This document shows positions 26,974 through 43,619 of a DNA stretch of 64,000 bases, piece by piece. Source of the DNA: Ecdyonurus torrentis (Eukaryota > Arthropoda > Insecta > Ephemeroptera > Heptageniidae); the NCBI GenBank assembly GCA_949318235.1, contig OX439129.1:31837243-31901242 (forward strand), in the 5' to 3' direction. Position 1 is the stretch's first letter; each line of letters begins with the position of its first letter. The notes below the pieces were generated by a model. The model did no database searches. It saw only the letters and a list, made by a program, of their open reading frames with translations, and was not told where the DNA came from. A program made the position numbers and the translations under genes.

Positions 26974-28907
26974 CCCAGCAAACACCAGATAAAGTCCAGC
27001 TTTTGTGAGGAAAAGAGTGAGGGATGCTGCGAGTGAGATTGTGACCTCTCTATACTTTGACATAAAGAGGAGGGCTGGGGAGTAGAGGGAGCGGCATCAT
27101 ACGTACGTATACATGCTCACACTACCTCACATAACAAAATGTACAAAAGGTCATATTAAGTGAGTGAGAGACACACAAGTAGAATTATTATTATTATATA
27201 TTTCTTCTGCATTATAAAAATCATATAATATACACTGCGAAACTTTATATGTATTTTTATTTAAAAAAAAATGCAAGTAAAAGATTATTTTATAAGATGA
27301 TGTCACAAGCTAAATGGTTTTTACATTTTGCGTGTAATATAAATGTTATATTAACAATATTTTTTGCATTTTTGACATCTTAAATGCAGTTATTTTTTTA
27401 CTTTCATAATATTATCACAAATATATACCTTGACAAATTTTATATCTTTTTTATATTTTTGTATTTAAAATAACCATATAGTTTTACTTATTTATTTACT
27501 GAAATGTACAGAAAGGTGATGTTTATTATTAACTCTCAGACGGATTGCATTATTATGTAGTCACAAACTATTAACACCTTATTGTACATCACATATTACT
27601 CAACATTTATTTCTTGAGTGCGTGTAGAATATTTTAGTGCAGTGAAGATAAAAACAGAGAAGGGAAAAAAAATATATGAATTTACATGAGAAAATTAAGC
27701 TAGCTAAACTCATTTAGTATAATTTTGTGGCTCTTTGTTCGTCATGAACGCTGTCAGAATCATTAATTTTTACTTATTGTTTTGTATTGTAATAGCTTAA
27801 GCTAATATTCGTAAGTTTCACTAATTTTGTAACTTTGTGAATTGTAATAATTTCATAAGAGTAAAATAAATTTTTCTAAAATTAAAATTCTTAGCAATTA
27901 AAATCAATAAAATTTTATTTCATTTATTTTAATGTACAAGCTAATATTCAAATATTTCAATAATTTTGTAACCATAAATTTATATAATATCAAAATAGTA
28001 AAAAATTTCTCTGAAATTTAAAATTCTTTCTATTAAAAATCCATTGAATTTTATTTCATTATTTATTTTTCTTTAAACTTGTTTTTTTAAGTCATAATTT
28101 GTCTATTATTATATTGTCCAAATTTTAATTTCACAGCCATGAAACAAATTAACAATTAACGATATGGTATTTAATAATTTCAAAATATTTTTTTTAACCT
28201 TTTCTAAAGTATAAAAATTTAGTAAAATTTATATATGTATACAACCTTTTAGATTGAATATTATATTCATGCATGCATGTTTGACCAATCAAGTGTATAA
28301 AAAGCCATTTAATAAATATTGTTTATTATATAAAAATAACCTTTTGTTTGTCACGTTTATTACATGGTAAATGCTGCAATTGTCAGGGTGTTCACGATTC
28401 CTATACAAAGTGATGAAACTGTCATGTGTCACTTGGTATAAAGACGACAGACATAAACGTGACAGCTACATAATGCAAAACATGTTGCAGTTATTAATAT
28501 TACATAATAGTGTAAAATATTATATATCTTTAAGAAAGTATCGCTCTTCTTCAATTTGATGTAAACAATATCTTAAAAAAAATACATTGTAATGTTTTTA
28601 TAATACATTTATATAATAATATATTCGTTATTTACTTTTATATAAATTGGCATTCATAATATTATTATTTAATTACTCAATTTAATGTAATTGCTTTTTA
28701 ATTACTAAAAGAATCATTTTTTTTATAAATAAATTTGATCAATAATTAAAAGTTAATTAGGCTATCATTGTGAAATTTTATTTCATTTTTGTTTTTCTCG
28801 TTCATTATTTTTTAAAAAGTGAACTTATGATTATTTATCTTATTGCAGTGATTTACAGGGATTATAAGTACTTTAGTTATTTTATATATTATATTTTGAG
28901 TATAACA

Positions 28908-28930
28908 TTTGTGTGTGTGTGTGTGTGTTG

Positions 28931-28986
<56 letters not shown>
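28908..28986. repeat. (GT)n followed by (TA)n
   Basis: Nine GT units (28911-28928), then about 27 TA units (28932-28986). Confidence 0.93.
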
Positions 28987-28989
<3 letters not shown>

Positions 28990-29336
28990 GTATAATTATA
29001 TATATATAATATGTGTATAGATAGAGCTTTATTTGATTTAAAATCTCTATACTAATGCATGTTATTGACATAACACAATATAGTAAAAATTTACATCACA
29101 ATGTCTGTACCTTATTTAACATCATTTCTTACGCTTGCATAGTTAAAGTTTATGGTAAGCTATATCCTTTCATAAACCTCTCTAAATCTTTTCCTTGTTA
29201 ATAAATAAATTTGGTCAAATTGCAATTAAAAAAATATTTCCCTTACTATCTATATGGAGTGAATATGTTTGTGCTCAACTTGTTGCATACTCTGCAGGAT
29301 ACTTTATCAAAACGTTCTATGAAAAGTAAAAGCAGG

Positions 29337-29367
<31 letters not shown>

Positions 29368-30181
29368 AGAAATTATTTATCTAATATTTTTATAAAAAAA
29401 AAAACGTTCATAGTAATTGGAAAGTAGAATTTTGAAAATGAAATATTTATGTACATAACAAAATTTGATAACAAAATTAAACATAAGTTTTAAATTAGCT
29501 TTAAACAATTTAATGGAAAAAAAAAAAAAAAAAAAAAAAAAAACGCTTTGAGCAAAAAGAACACAGAAGTGTTTGTTTAAAAGAACAAACATATTTTAAA
29601 AACATAAATAATAATATAAAAAGAAATAGTAATAAATAACACGCTACTAATAGCCATTAATATTGTACATAATAATTTATTATTAATCATATAATAATAA
29701 TTTAAATTTAACATTATAATAGCAAAAGTACGGTCAAGAAGCAAAATAATTAATACTGTTTATAAAATAAACTGCATTTTTAATTAAACAAAATTACAAT
29801 TCTATATATATAAGAAGTATTTTTATTTCTTGCTAATCATCATAAATTATGTTTTAAATAGATGTAAACATGAAATATTAGTCACAATATAATATGAAGT
29901 ATTGCATAATAATAAACTTTCCGTGTAGATCGAAGTTTAGGAAACTTTTTTTTTATATAATATTATATCATATCATATTACGCAAGATGTTATGTAGAAG
30001 AGTTATTATTTTGTTTGTCTCACACGTCATCTTATGAAACAACATTTTTACCGTGTATAATATGCTGGACCAAACAGATTTAATGGATTGTACTGAAGTT
30101 TGCGCTTTTTTTTTCTTCTTCAAAGAGACAAGGAGAAAGCAGCTGTAGAACGATATGAATTCAACCAATATTATATGTATG

Positions 30182-30182
<1 letters not shown>

Positions 30183-30280
<98 letters not shown>

Positions 30281-30338
30281 TCGTGCATTTCACCTTTTCA
30301 CCTACACCCACTCACCCATCCTTGACTGCGTGTTTGAA

Positions 30339-30414
<76 letters not shown>

Positions 30415-30427
30415 ATATATATATATA
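30183..30427. repeat. Two (TA)n arrays split by a 60-bp spacer
   Basis: TA arrays at 30183-30276 and 30341-30412 flank a non-repetitive spacer with CACCCACTCACCCATCC. The frame at 30100-30465 is an artefact of these arrays. Confidence 0.93.
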
Positions 30428-32612
30428 AAATTAAGATTAGGAAGCACGAAAAAAGTTGCTCATAAATAAAAAATATATATCACACAAAAGACCTTTTATA
30501 TAAAAATATAATAAATAACTTTATAAGTATATTTTAAAATAAAGTACAAGAGAAACTTTTAATTTTTTTTTTATAAAAATATCTTAGTTTATATAAAACT
30601 AATGATTAATTGGCAATTTGAAAATGTAAACAGGATTGCTTTACTGATATAGAATATAAGCTTTTAAAGAAAAAAATTAATAAAATTTATAATTTACATA
30701 CAGTAAATTTATGTTAACTTTAAAATTGCTCTTTTCAAAGAAGTGGATTTTTTTTAAAGTACCAGTAATTAAAAAAAAAAAAGATGCGCTTACTGTACAT
30801 CGTACTGTACGTTACACAAAAAGTTAAATAGAATAATAATAGCTAAATATTGTTATATAATATTCTATGATGAGAATGGGTTAATATTTAATATACAAGT
30901 TAATTATTTTTTTAAATAAAGTTGATATTACGTAATATACCTAACTTCTCTCTCTCTCTCTCTCTGAAGATGTCACGGAAGAGTGTGAGAACTTATAAAC
31001 ATTTGTGACAACCAGTTTTTAGCATATTTACTTGAGCAGGAATTAGCATTTATGTCAGCAAATTGATTACTCCCACTTTCGCTGTGACAGCATTGCTAAC
31101 ACAATAACATGATTTTTTTTTTACCATCAACTTATAAAATCTTTAACAGTAGTTAAATCTAACACTACAATAAAAATTATATAAAAAATACTTTACGTGG
31201 TATATGTACATTACAAGTATAATAAATTTTTTTATGAAAGCAACATCATATTATGGTACAATAATAATGAAACTTTTAAAAATTTCTTCTTGCGAAAGAA
31301 AAAATATTTTACGTGTATACAATATTTTGCAAAATATATATATAAATACATAAAAGGTTATTTTAACTGAACATATTAATGTTTTTAATTTAGCTTCTAG
31401 TAAATTATACCTTTCTTTTTGAATGTCTTTTGTCTTTAAAAAAATACTTTAACACTATTATTACAACACATTATTATCGAAAAGACATGAAACAATTTAA
31501 AAGGTTTGAAAATAAAATTTACATTTAAATTGAATATTTTTTTAATAACAAAATAAGGTTTTGATATAAGTTTCACAACTGTATGTAGATATTAAAATTA
31601 ATAGATAAAAACTAATATTTCCAAATTTTCGTATAACAAATTTAAAGATCAACTAAATTCCTGCTTATAATTTTCTTCTTGATTTCATAATATCTCAATC
31701 TTTAAATATTTTGCTAAGTACTATAGTATCAGTGAATCTATATTATTTAAAATATTTTATTAAATCGTGTTTTTGTATAATTTTTAGTATGATACAAAAA
31801 ATAAAATAATAATAAAACAAAACCTTTTTTGAAACATTCTTTTAGTTTATGGTCTATGGTGTCAATTACACCTTCAAGATTTTATAAATGTTCGATTAAT
31901 CTTAAATAATCGATAACTTAACTAAGATCTCATGACATTTGAAATCAGTAAAATCTGGAGGCAATATTGTAAACTAGAGACAATGGACTCCATTAAAGTA
32001 AATCGATAGCATATTATGGGCCAATATGCTCACTTTTTTATTATTCTGTTGCATATACGAACCTGAGTTGCACATTCATATTATAATATGTATTGATTTG
32101 ATTGAGGGTTGTCAACTAGAAGGCTTATGTCTTAGAGGTTCAAAAATTGGATCCCGCCCTAATATTTTACGTTTTTCTAGAGTTAGTAATACCAACTATA
32201 TACTTATGATAAAAAAATTATGAACCGTGACCTTCAAATAATGGAGAAAAGAATTATTATTGACATACACATTATAGAAGATCTTATATAAGTTTTTTTT
32301 TAACTACCCGTTGAAAATTTTACACGGTAACCCTCTCACTCACTTTTTGAAATTGTTTTATCCTATAAAATATATCAATACGCAAGCAATATAAAATTTA
32401 CACCTTTTTAAAAACTTCTAGGTAAATTCCAGTTGTATACCTTATTTCCATCCTTAATATAAACATGTAAGAAAACTCGATGCAAAACTGTTAATTATTA
32501 ATAATAATTAATGATACCTAAAAAACAAAACGTAAGTGAAAACATAAAATTATAAATAAAAATAATTATTAGGTCTAATTATTTTTTATTTAAGTATGGT
32601 TATGAAAGCTAC

Positions 32613-32748
<136 letters not shown>

Positions 32749-33181
32749 TCCTTACCTTGGTCAAACAAGGTTAAAATATTAATAATTATAATATCTTCTT
32801 TGATAATTCTGTCATTAAGAATGCTTAATAGATCAAGGAAGTTTTGTGGTTGACAAATAAAAATGAATTTTGTATCGGAATTTTGATTATCAAATAGCAA
32901 ATAATATTAGTATTCAATATGACGGTATGGCGGGTTGGCGGGCGTAGTGCTTAATTTCTACAAAATCTAAAGGTCAGACAGCTCAATAACAAAATAATTT
33001 CACCTTTTTTTTTTTTTTTTTTTTTGAAATTAAAATGATGATGCAAAAACCAAAGTTTATGATTATAATTTATGGCAATAGAAACTTTTACTGGGAGGGT
33101 GTAAAATATTTGTTCTATAAACATTTTTAATACAATAAAAATATATTATTTTTACATTATATGGCTGATGATTTACCTGTG

Positions 33182-33489
33182 AATGAGAAAGAAAGAAAAA
33201 ATATAATTTTATTTCATATCAGAATCGATTGATATGCCAATTTTTACTTTTTGAGTTCATTATATATTTTTGATTAATTTTTGAAATTCAAAAAATGACG
33301 TCACAGGTGGCAACTTGTGCATGTGGATATAGGAAAAAAGTTACTGCCCGTGACGTCAATTTGCGACTTTCAAAAATTAACTTGAAATACTTAATAAAAT
33401 CAAAAGTTAAAAATTTGTCTACTGTATTTATCGATTACAATATCGTTATGCAATAAAATGACCCCCTAATTTTGTTTGTCTTTCTCATT
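33182..33489. mobile_element. Imperfect foldback element, about 308 bp
   Basis: The outer arms are AATGAGAAAG (33182) and CTTTCTCATT (33480-33489). Pairing recurs inward at AATCGAT and at TTAATTTTTGAAA, then at TGACGTCAC (33296) with GTGACGTCA (33350). The centre is about 40 bp. The arms diverge substantially, so it is an old copy; no target duplication is clear. Confidence 0.65.
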
Positions 33490-33894
33490 AAAGACTAACA
33501 TTATCTTACATTTTGTCATTTACTTCATGATTGATTAATTATTAGTTTAACTTGTTGTTGGAGAACTCTTTGCTTTTAGATTAGAACCTTAAAACGTAAT
33601 AAAAATAAATAATGATTCACAAATGAACGTTAATTTTTAAGTTAAATTACCTTTCCAATATCACTACTTTTTTCCCATGTATAAAAGGGCCAGAAATTAT
33701 AAACTAATTTTAAACAAAAGCATTTTAATGTAGAGAAAAAAATAGCACAAAAACAAAAGAAATTGCATAATTGGCAAAGAAAAAAAAAAATAAATATCGC
33801 ATTTTATTTGTACAATATCCTAGATGTCAAAGTATTACATTATTTATGTATGTTTAATGAGAGAGTATATTTATCGTGCTATTGTCTTTGTATT

Positions 33895-34080
33895 GCTGTC
33901 CCCGACACCAAGTGAGTCACTGGGTCACGTCACGCCAGTTTTATGCATGTGCTAAGTGCGGAGATAAAATTTCTCTGTCCTGTCTGATCCTTGTCTGGTG
34001 CTCACTGGTACCAAGTGCATATACATCTACTTGGCAAGGTCTCCACTAGTTGGCAGGCAAGGGTATACATACCTGTAGAG
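33895..34080. other. GC-richer island without a reading frame
   Basis: About 185 bp with composition near 50% GC and several CACTGG/CCAAGTG words in both orientations. I find neither a TATA box with good spacing nor a coding frame. It may be a regulatory element or an old repeat. Confidence 0.4.
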
Positions 34081-35872
34081 GCCTCTTGTGACTTATATCT
34101 GCATTATGTATATCTCTAAATATTTAAAGTTAAATTTTAAATTTTTAAATATTGAAGATTTGCCTGAGGTATAGATAGTATGAGATAAAATATTAGTCTA
34201 TCGTTTGTTGGACATACAATGTATTCTTGTAGAGACTTCAATTAAACTATTTTTAAATATTAATGCCACAAGACAAAATGGTAAAAAATATACATAGTAC
34301 ACAGGACCGCGATGAGATATTTTATATCATTTAAATCCAGTGCGTGTTTTTCTCATAAGAATAGCATTGCAATTTAGCGTAAGTTTTTGAATGGTAAAAA
34401 TTCTTATCGTGATCGTGTGTACATTACAAATGAGTTTTATAAATAATATGGTAAAAATCCGCAGTATTTGAGTATCACAACCATCATAATTTGATATTAT
34501 GCATTTTTTTAATGAATAAATTTTTTACTTTAGATTAGCTACTAATTCAAATTAAATATAAAGCTTATCGGTTAAGCGCGCGGGAAAACGCGGGGAAAGC
34601 TATAAGGGTCCCCTAATTTAACATAACGCCTATGGGGAAAAACATGTTTTTTGCGATTTTTGATGCAACTATTTCAATGATTCCGGAGAAATTTAAATGA
34701 GAAATACTAGACATAATTTGACGTGTTTTAAGCCATAGAAATTTTTAAGAATTTTTTAATCCGATAACCTCCATTAATTAAAATGCAAATCCAATTTAAA
34801 GTGTTCTTTATTGAAATTTGATGAATACTTTTTTTATTCTCAAGGACGCTATACTGTATTTCAAAAGTATTGTTATTAAATTTCTATGCTAAATTAATCA
34901 CAATTATTTGAATAATTTTATTTTTATTCTATTGCCTACATTGCATATCGAGTCTTACGAATACGTATATAAATATATGGTGTTCAGGCAATAAAAATAT
35001 ATTAAATTATCAGAAGTATATTGTACAGGTAATGCTTTATTATCGTAGGTCAGTAGAAGGAAGAAAAAAGTTGCGTCTAAAGTTTTGAGAATGATTTTTA
35101 AAGATTTAAAAGTTGTTTCAATCTGTAGAGTTACTAAACTTTATTTAATTTTAAATCCTAAATATGCTCTCAATATTTTGGTTCATTTTTTAGTCCAGCT
35201 TTTAAAAATCTGAAGTTCAAAGATAATTATATAGAATAAATAATAATAATAATAAATTTGTATTGCTTTTTCCCCCTAATTTTTTAAAATGTGAAGAAGA
35301 AACAAAACACATAGTCAAAAATTGTAATGGAACATTACTTTTAGAGCCTGTCTTTTTTTATGTAGTGTGAATTTTTGGAAATAAGTTTAACCGACCGATA
35401 AGGATATGCCTTGGTTGGATTATGTTATACCTTGTGAAAATTAACAATAATAATACAATCTATTTCTCTGTTTTAGATTTTTCCCTGATAAATTAAGATG
35501 CTAATTTCTGATATGGAGAGTTACATTGATTTTATATTTTTGTTGTCATTTGAGTATGGGTGTAAGCTGCGTGGGCTGGAAGCATGATGGTTATTTATCC
35601 ACCATGACTTAAAAAAAATTCAACGTTTTATAGCAAATAAATCAAGTATTTGTTTAAAAAATTCTATTCACATTAATGTTTTCTTCACAATAAGGCTTCA
35701 ATAAGCAAGCAAACACGCCAACAAGCAAAAAGAAAAAAATATTATTTTGATAGTAAAATAAATATACTTAATGACCTTTACTCTCACTCACTTAATTGTT
35801 ATTATTTTATTTCTCAATGGTTATTATCATTAAAATTATGTTAAGTTCAACTTTGTAATGGTTTATGAGTTG

Positions 35873-35940
35873 TTTTTTTTTTTTTGCCATATTGTGCTAT
35901 CGTGCTACATCAACCCAAGTCCCATTCAAGACATGCCAGT
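35873..35940 (-). mobile_element. SINE 3' fragment (copy 3)
   Basis: A T run (35873-35885) followed by GCCATATTGTG and ATCGTGCTA matches the 3' end and A-tail of the SINE at 40088-40457, reverse complemented. Only about 50 bp remain, so it is strongly 5' truncated. Confidence 0.7.
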
Positions 35941-36355
35941 CAGGCAGTTGGCATGTAAAATCTTTGTTAATACTTTTACTGTAGACTAATTCAAAGTGTC
36001 TGCATCTTATTTTTGAAGCACACTAACACATTTTTCGAAAACATTTCATTTGAAGAGGAAATTTACTTCTACAGTAATTAAATCATATAAAATTAGTAAA
36101 AAAATAGTTTTATTTAATTTAAATACAAAGAAAGCCACATCAGAAGAAAACTATTTACATCAGATGAGTAAAGCGTACAAAAGATGCACTCAAGAAAAGT
36201 AGATACAATATTTACATGCAATGATTTTTACGAGGCAATCAAATGCATAGAAAGAATACTTTGTTTATAGAGAGAAAAATATAGCAACATTTTCATCAAG
36301 CTAAAATTTAGTAAACAGAAGTCGTGACTTAACACATAATTAGAAATAAGTCAGA

Positions 36356-37655
<1,300 letters not shown>

Positions 37656-37706
37656 GTTGGTACTTGCTTGTAAGATGCAATATGTTTACTTGAGCTCCAG
37701 TGTTTG

Positions 37707-37714
37707 CTTTTATA
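37707..37714 (-). promoter_or_regulatory. TATA box of cuticle gene 4
   Basis: TATAAAAG on the minus strand, 52 nt upstream of the ATG. It departs slightly from the TATATAA form of the other six genes. Confidence 0.6.
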
Positions 37715-37988
37715 TGTGTTCACCCTGCCTCCCACTTATTGACAACGCCCCCCGTTGATCCATATGACATATTATGTGTACAGTACACATGCATTATGAC
37801 CAAGTTTTTTTTTTTTTTACATACTTTTTACTTATACCATGTATGTAAAAGAAGAACCAAAAGAAAAGGTTAATATATAAATTTGCATACTTGCTAAAAA
37901 AAATATTAAAAGTTAATTGGTAGTCATCTTTTATTTATGGTATTTTTCATAGTGACAGGGAATGTACATATTGTAAGTAAGGTGAGAT

Positions 37989-37989
<1 letters not shown>

Positions 37990-38065
<76 letters not shown>

Positions 38066-38075
38066 AGAAGAAGAA
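37990..38075. repeat. (GA)n then (GAA)n microsatellite
   Basis: About 36 GA units followed by four GAA units. Confidence 0.93.
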
Positions 38076-39102
38076 GACTATATTACTTTTAGCTTGATGA
38101 CATTTAATTAGAGATGGTAACAGTTCGTTTCAAAATTAGAATCCATATATATTTTTCATTTTATTATTATTCAATATTTTGTGTCTCGTCAGTAATATGT
38201 GTCAGTAGATGAAAAGATTAATATTACAGTAAGTTTTCTGTGGTTAGAATGAAAAAGTGTCTTGTTTCAGTTTAGTATTATACAATGCAATTCAGATTGC
38301 ATGACAGATTCTTACTAAATCGAACAGTAAGTTATTATGTTATCAAGTTGCTTCACTTTTATATAATAATAAACATAATATGTAATAGCAAATTATCCTT
38401 TTATAGAGTAAGTTATCAATAAAATGTCATCGTTCAACAACTATACTTATTTGAATAATAAATTACTTTCAAAAAAGCAATACATATACATTTTTTTTTT
38501 GTAAGAAACCTTTACGATGTACAAATTGGTTTTTAAATTATCTCTAACTTAAATTTAACCCAGTCATTAGTTTCTTGCATAATATATTAAATGTTATTCA
38601 ACTGATTTAACTTGACATTAAAGTAATAAAAGTAATTAAGAACTGAATTTTTTGCTTAAGTTTTTATTTAAAATCTTTATCAAATCTTAACCTTATAAAT
38701 ATAATCAATCAATCACGTCAACTGTACAAGAATTAAAATGTTGACAAAAAAAATTGTTGGGTAACTATAAATTATCCCAAACTTTTATATTATAAGGGAG
38801 AAAATAATGATAAAATATGAAGAAAAGTTGAATTTTGACACAAAGTTTCCCCCGACTTTATTATGCATGATACGAACATATTCAGTATACGTGTGATCAT
38901 TTTTTTATTGAGAAATACAAATTTTTATAGCAAATGAAATATTGATGTTACATAAAAAAAAGCTACAACATACATGTTGTACATTATAAAACACTCTGAC
39001 ATGTGATTACTGTTTAATTAAAAGTCAGAGAGAACCATGTAAGTGGGAAGTGGGTATGTACCTTTTGTGGCCTCTTAATAAAATTAAATTATTATTAAAT
39101 TT

Positions 39103-39237
39103 TCTTTCATATAAAATTGAATTCTATTGGCGTAGGGAAATAACATAGATTTAAATGGTTTTGAGTTAACTGAAATATCCATCTGATTGCATTGTAATGT
39201 CATAAAAGCCAATAGAATTTAATTTTTTATGAAATAG
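39103..39237. mobile_element. Possible foldback element, about 135 bp
   Basis: The left arm TTTCATATAAAATTGAATTC continues to TATTGGC. The right arm begins GCCAATAGAATTTAATTTTT and ends TGAAATAG. Arms of about 28 bp pair with three or four differences. No coding capacity. Confidence 0.6.
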
Positions 39238-40087
39238 ACTCTAAGATTAAGATACTATTTTTTTTTCATTCATAAACTCACACTAAATTTGCAATGTTAT
39301 TCTTATATATAAGAACAACTCATATATGAAATTTTAATGGTATACAATCACAATCGTATATAAATTATTTAATATCTAAAATTTGGAGGTCTTGTTTGCA
39401 TACTAGGTCAGGAATTCATGATGTTACAAGGATATTTTAATAGCTTGATGATTTTACTATGGCCATTAAAGTCTTCATATCAATATGCCATTCACAATTC
39501 TTTTGCAATGAAAGAAAATTCTAGTTTTTCTACATTAAATAACTAGTTACTGATGTGCTTGATATTAACTGCAACTTCTTTGACTTTTAAAGGTTTTATC
39601 TATGTTATTCTAGCACTTGTTAACACTTAAAGAGGTAATAAATAATATTTAAATTGTATATAAATTGGTATTAATATGAATCAAGAATCATGTGATAATT
39701 AACATTTAAATAATTATCTCATATTGCATAACAAAATATAGTTAGAGATGTAAGAAATTTTAAAAAATGCAAAAGAACTTGTTGAAATAAATCTTATTTT
39801 ATAAGTTGCCTCTAGGTATATTTAATATTTAAATAATATGAGCTATTACTGTTGTACAATAAGTAATAGTAAGAAAACATTTTGTTCAAATGCTGTTTAT
39901 TTAACCTTGACCTTGAATTAGGAATTATTCTTCTTTTTTTTTTTTTCTTGTTTCATTCATTGACTATTCTTGCCTAAAAATAAATTTTGTGATTGAAGTA
40001 AAAGGAAATTTAAGTATTAAAAATATATTATTTATGTAATGGTGACTGAGTGGTTTGCTTAATTTAATTGTTAATTCATCAATTACC

Positions 40088-40457
40088 GAGCTGGTATGGC
40101 CGAGTGGTGAAGGCAGCTGACTCGCAACTCTGTACTCCTCACCGAGTATAGGTTCGAGCCACTGCTGGGTGCGTACGTAAAAAGAGAGACGTTGCACGAT
40201 GCATGTTTACATGCATTCCATGACAACGCACAGTATTCGGGAGGTGCATGATCGAAATGATTGCACCGACCAGCCTGCCTAGATGTTTCCTCGGTTTCTC
40301 TATGCTGTCATGGCGAATGCCGGGCTGTGTACTTAGGCCGTGGCCGGCCCGTGTGTGCTTTTCCATTAATTGGAAAGTCCTTACCTGTCGATAAGACAAT
40401 GTCTTGACTGGGACTGCGATTAGTGTAGCACGATAACACAATATGGCAAGAAAAAAA
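40088..40457 (+). mobile_element. tRNA-headed SINE, full-length copy
   Basis: The 5' head has a Pol III A box, TGGCCGAGTGG (40097-40107), and B box, GGTTCGAGCC (40151-40160), spaced as in a class II (Leu/Ser-like) tRNA. The cloverleaf is degraded, so this is not a tRNA gene. A GC-rich body follows (with GGCCGTGGCCGGCCC), then a tail ending GCACGATAACACAATATGGC and an A-run near 40450. A second copy at 61684-62014 matches it at about 93% by eye. The frame on the complementary strand (40139-40441) is incidental. Confidence 0.88.
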
Positions 40458-41183
40458 GACTTTAAAGTTACTGAATCAAAAATGTAAGAAAAGCTGGTTC
40501 TTAAATTTTTTTTGTTTTTTTTTTTGTTTTTTGCATTTATAACTTGAAGTTAAGTAGCATAATTTGATGAGAGTTTGTAATTTAGTGCTTAAAAAAATAT
40601 GAAGTAACATGAAAGCTTACTTTTCAATAATTTCGTTATTTGTTTTTTCAAATAGTATTAAAACTTTCTTTTAATTTCGATTTTTTTTTATTCTTATTTT
40701 GCAATTTCACAAACTGTTCAGAGCCACTGTTGAAATAGTATTTGTAACTGATGCACACATCTTTTGAGAGCTATAACTACAGAACTTATGAAAGAAAGTA
40801 GTTTTAGAGCTATTTACTTTTTAAATAAATGCATTAATAAAATTATCTAAAGATTATAATACAGTATTGTATTTATCTGACAACTGTATTTTTTTTATTG
40901 GCTTGATGGTTGGCGTCATGATTAATAAATAGATTGCAGGCTATGTTCGAAGTGTGTTAATTAAATATGTAGGTATACGAATAATTAATATATATAGATA
41001 TTATTTTGTACACAAAATTTTATTAGTGTATATCATACATATATAATATGGAAATGGACATTTATATAAATATCCAAGCTCCTGACTTTTTACAATGTAC
41101 AATACGTACACTATAGAAACAGGCATATAACATCAACATTTGTAATGTATCAACATTTGTACAGAAGTAAGGAATAGAGTTAA

Positions 41184-43517
<2,334 letters not shown>

Positions 43518-43573
43518 GTTGCTTAGTAGATTGGTAGTTGTGTGAACTGATGCTCATGTAATCTAGTCATCAG

Positions 43574-43581
43574 CTTATATA
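43574..43581 (-). promoter_or_regulatory. TATA box of cuticle gene 5
   Basis: TATATAAG on the minus strand, 57 nt upstream of the ATG. Confidence 0.6.
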
Positions 43582-43619
43582 CTCCCTATACCCACCCGTC
43601 CACTACCCTAAAGTACCCC

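Larger units (their letters stand above)
37750..40080. other. Intergenic region between genes 4 and 5
   Basis: Includes a (GA)n array (37990-38062) ending in GAA units, and a short foldback (39103-39237). Otherwise AT-rich with nothing supported. Confidence 0.7.

Noticed and set aside
30100..30465. 121-codon Ile-Tyr frame; similar frames at 578-815, 32586-32900, 42406-42696 and 53973-54155
   Set aside because: Products of (TA)n or (CA)n arrays.
40088..40172. Candidate tRNA gene (A and B boxes present)
   Set aside because: The acceptor and anticodon stems do not pair well, and the region continues into a SINE body with an A-tail and has truncated copies elsewhere. It is a tRNA-derived SINE head.
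40139..40441. 100-codon minus-strand frame with homologue at 61647-62096
   Set aside because: Similarity comes from two copies of a SINE; the frame is interrupted between copies and is not a protein family.
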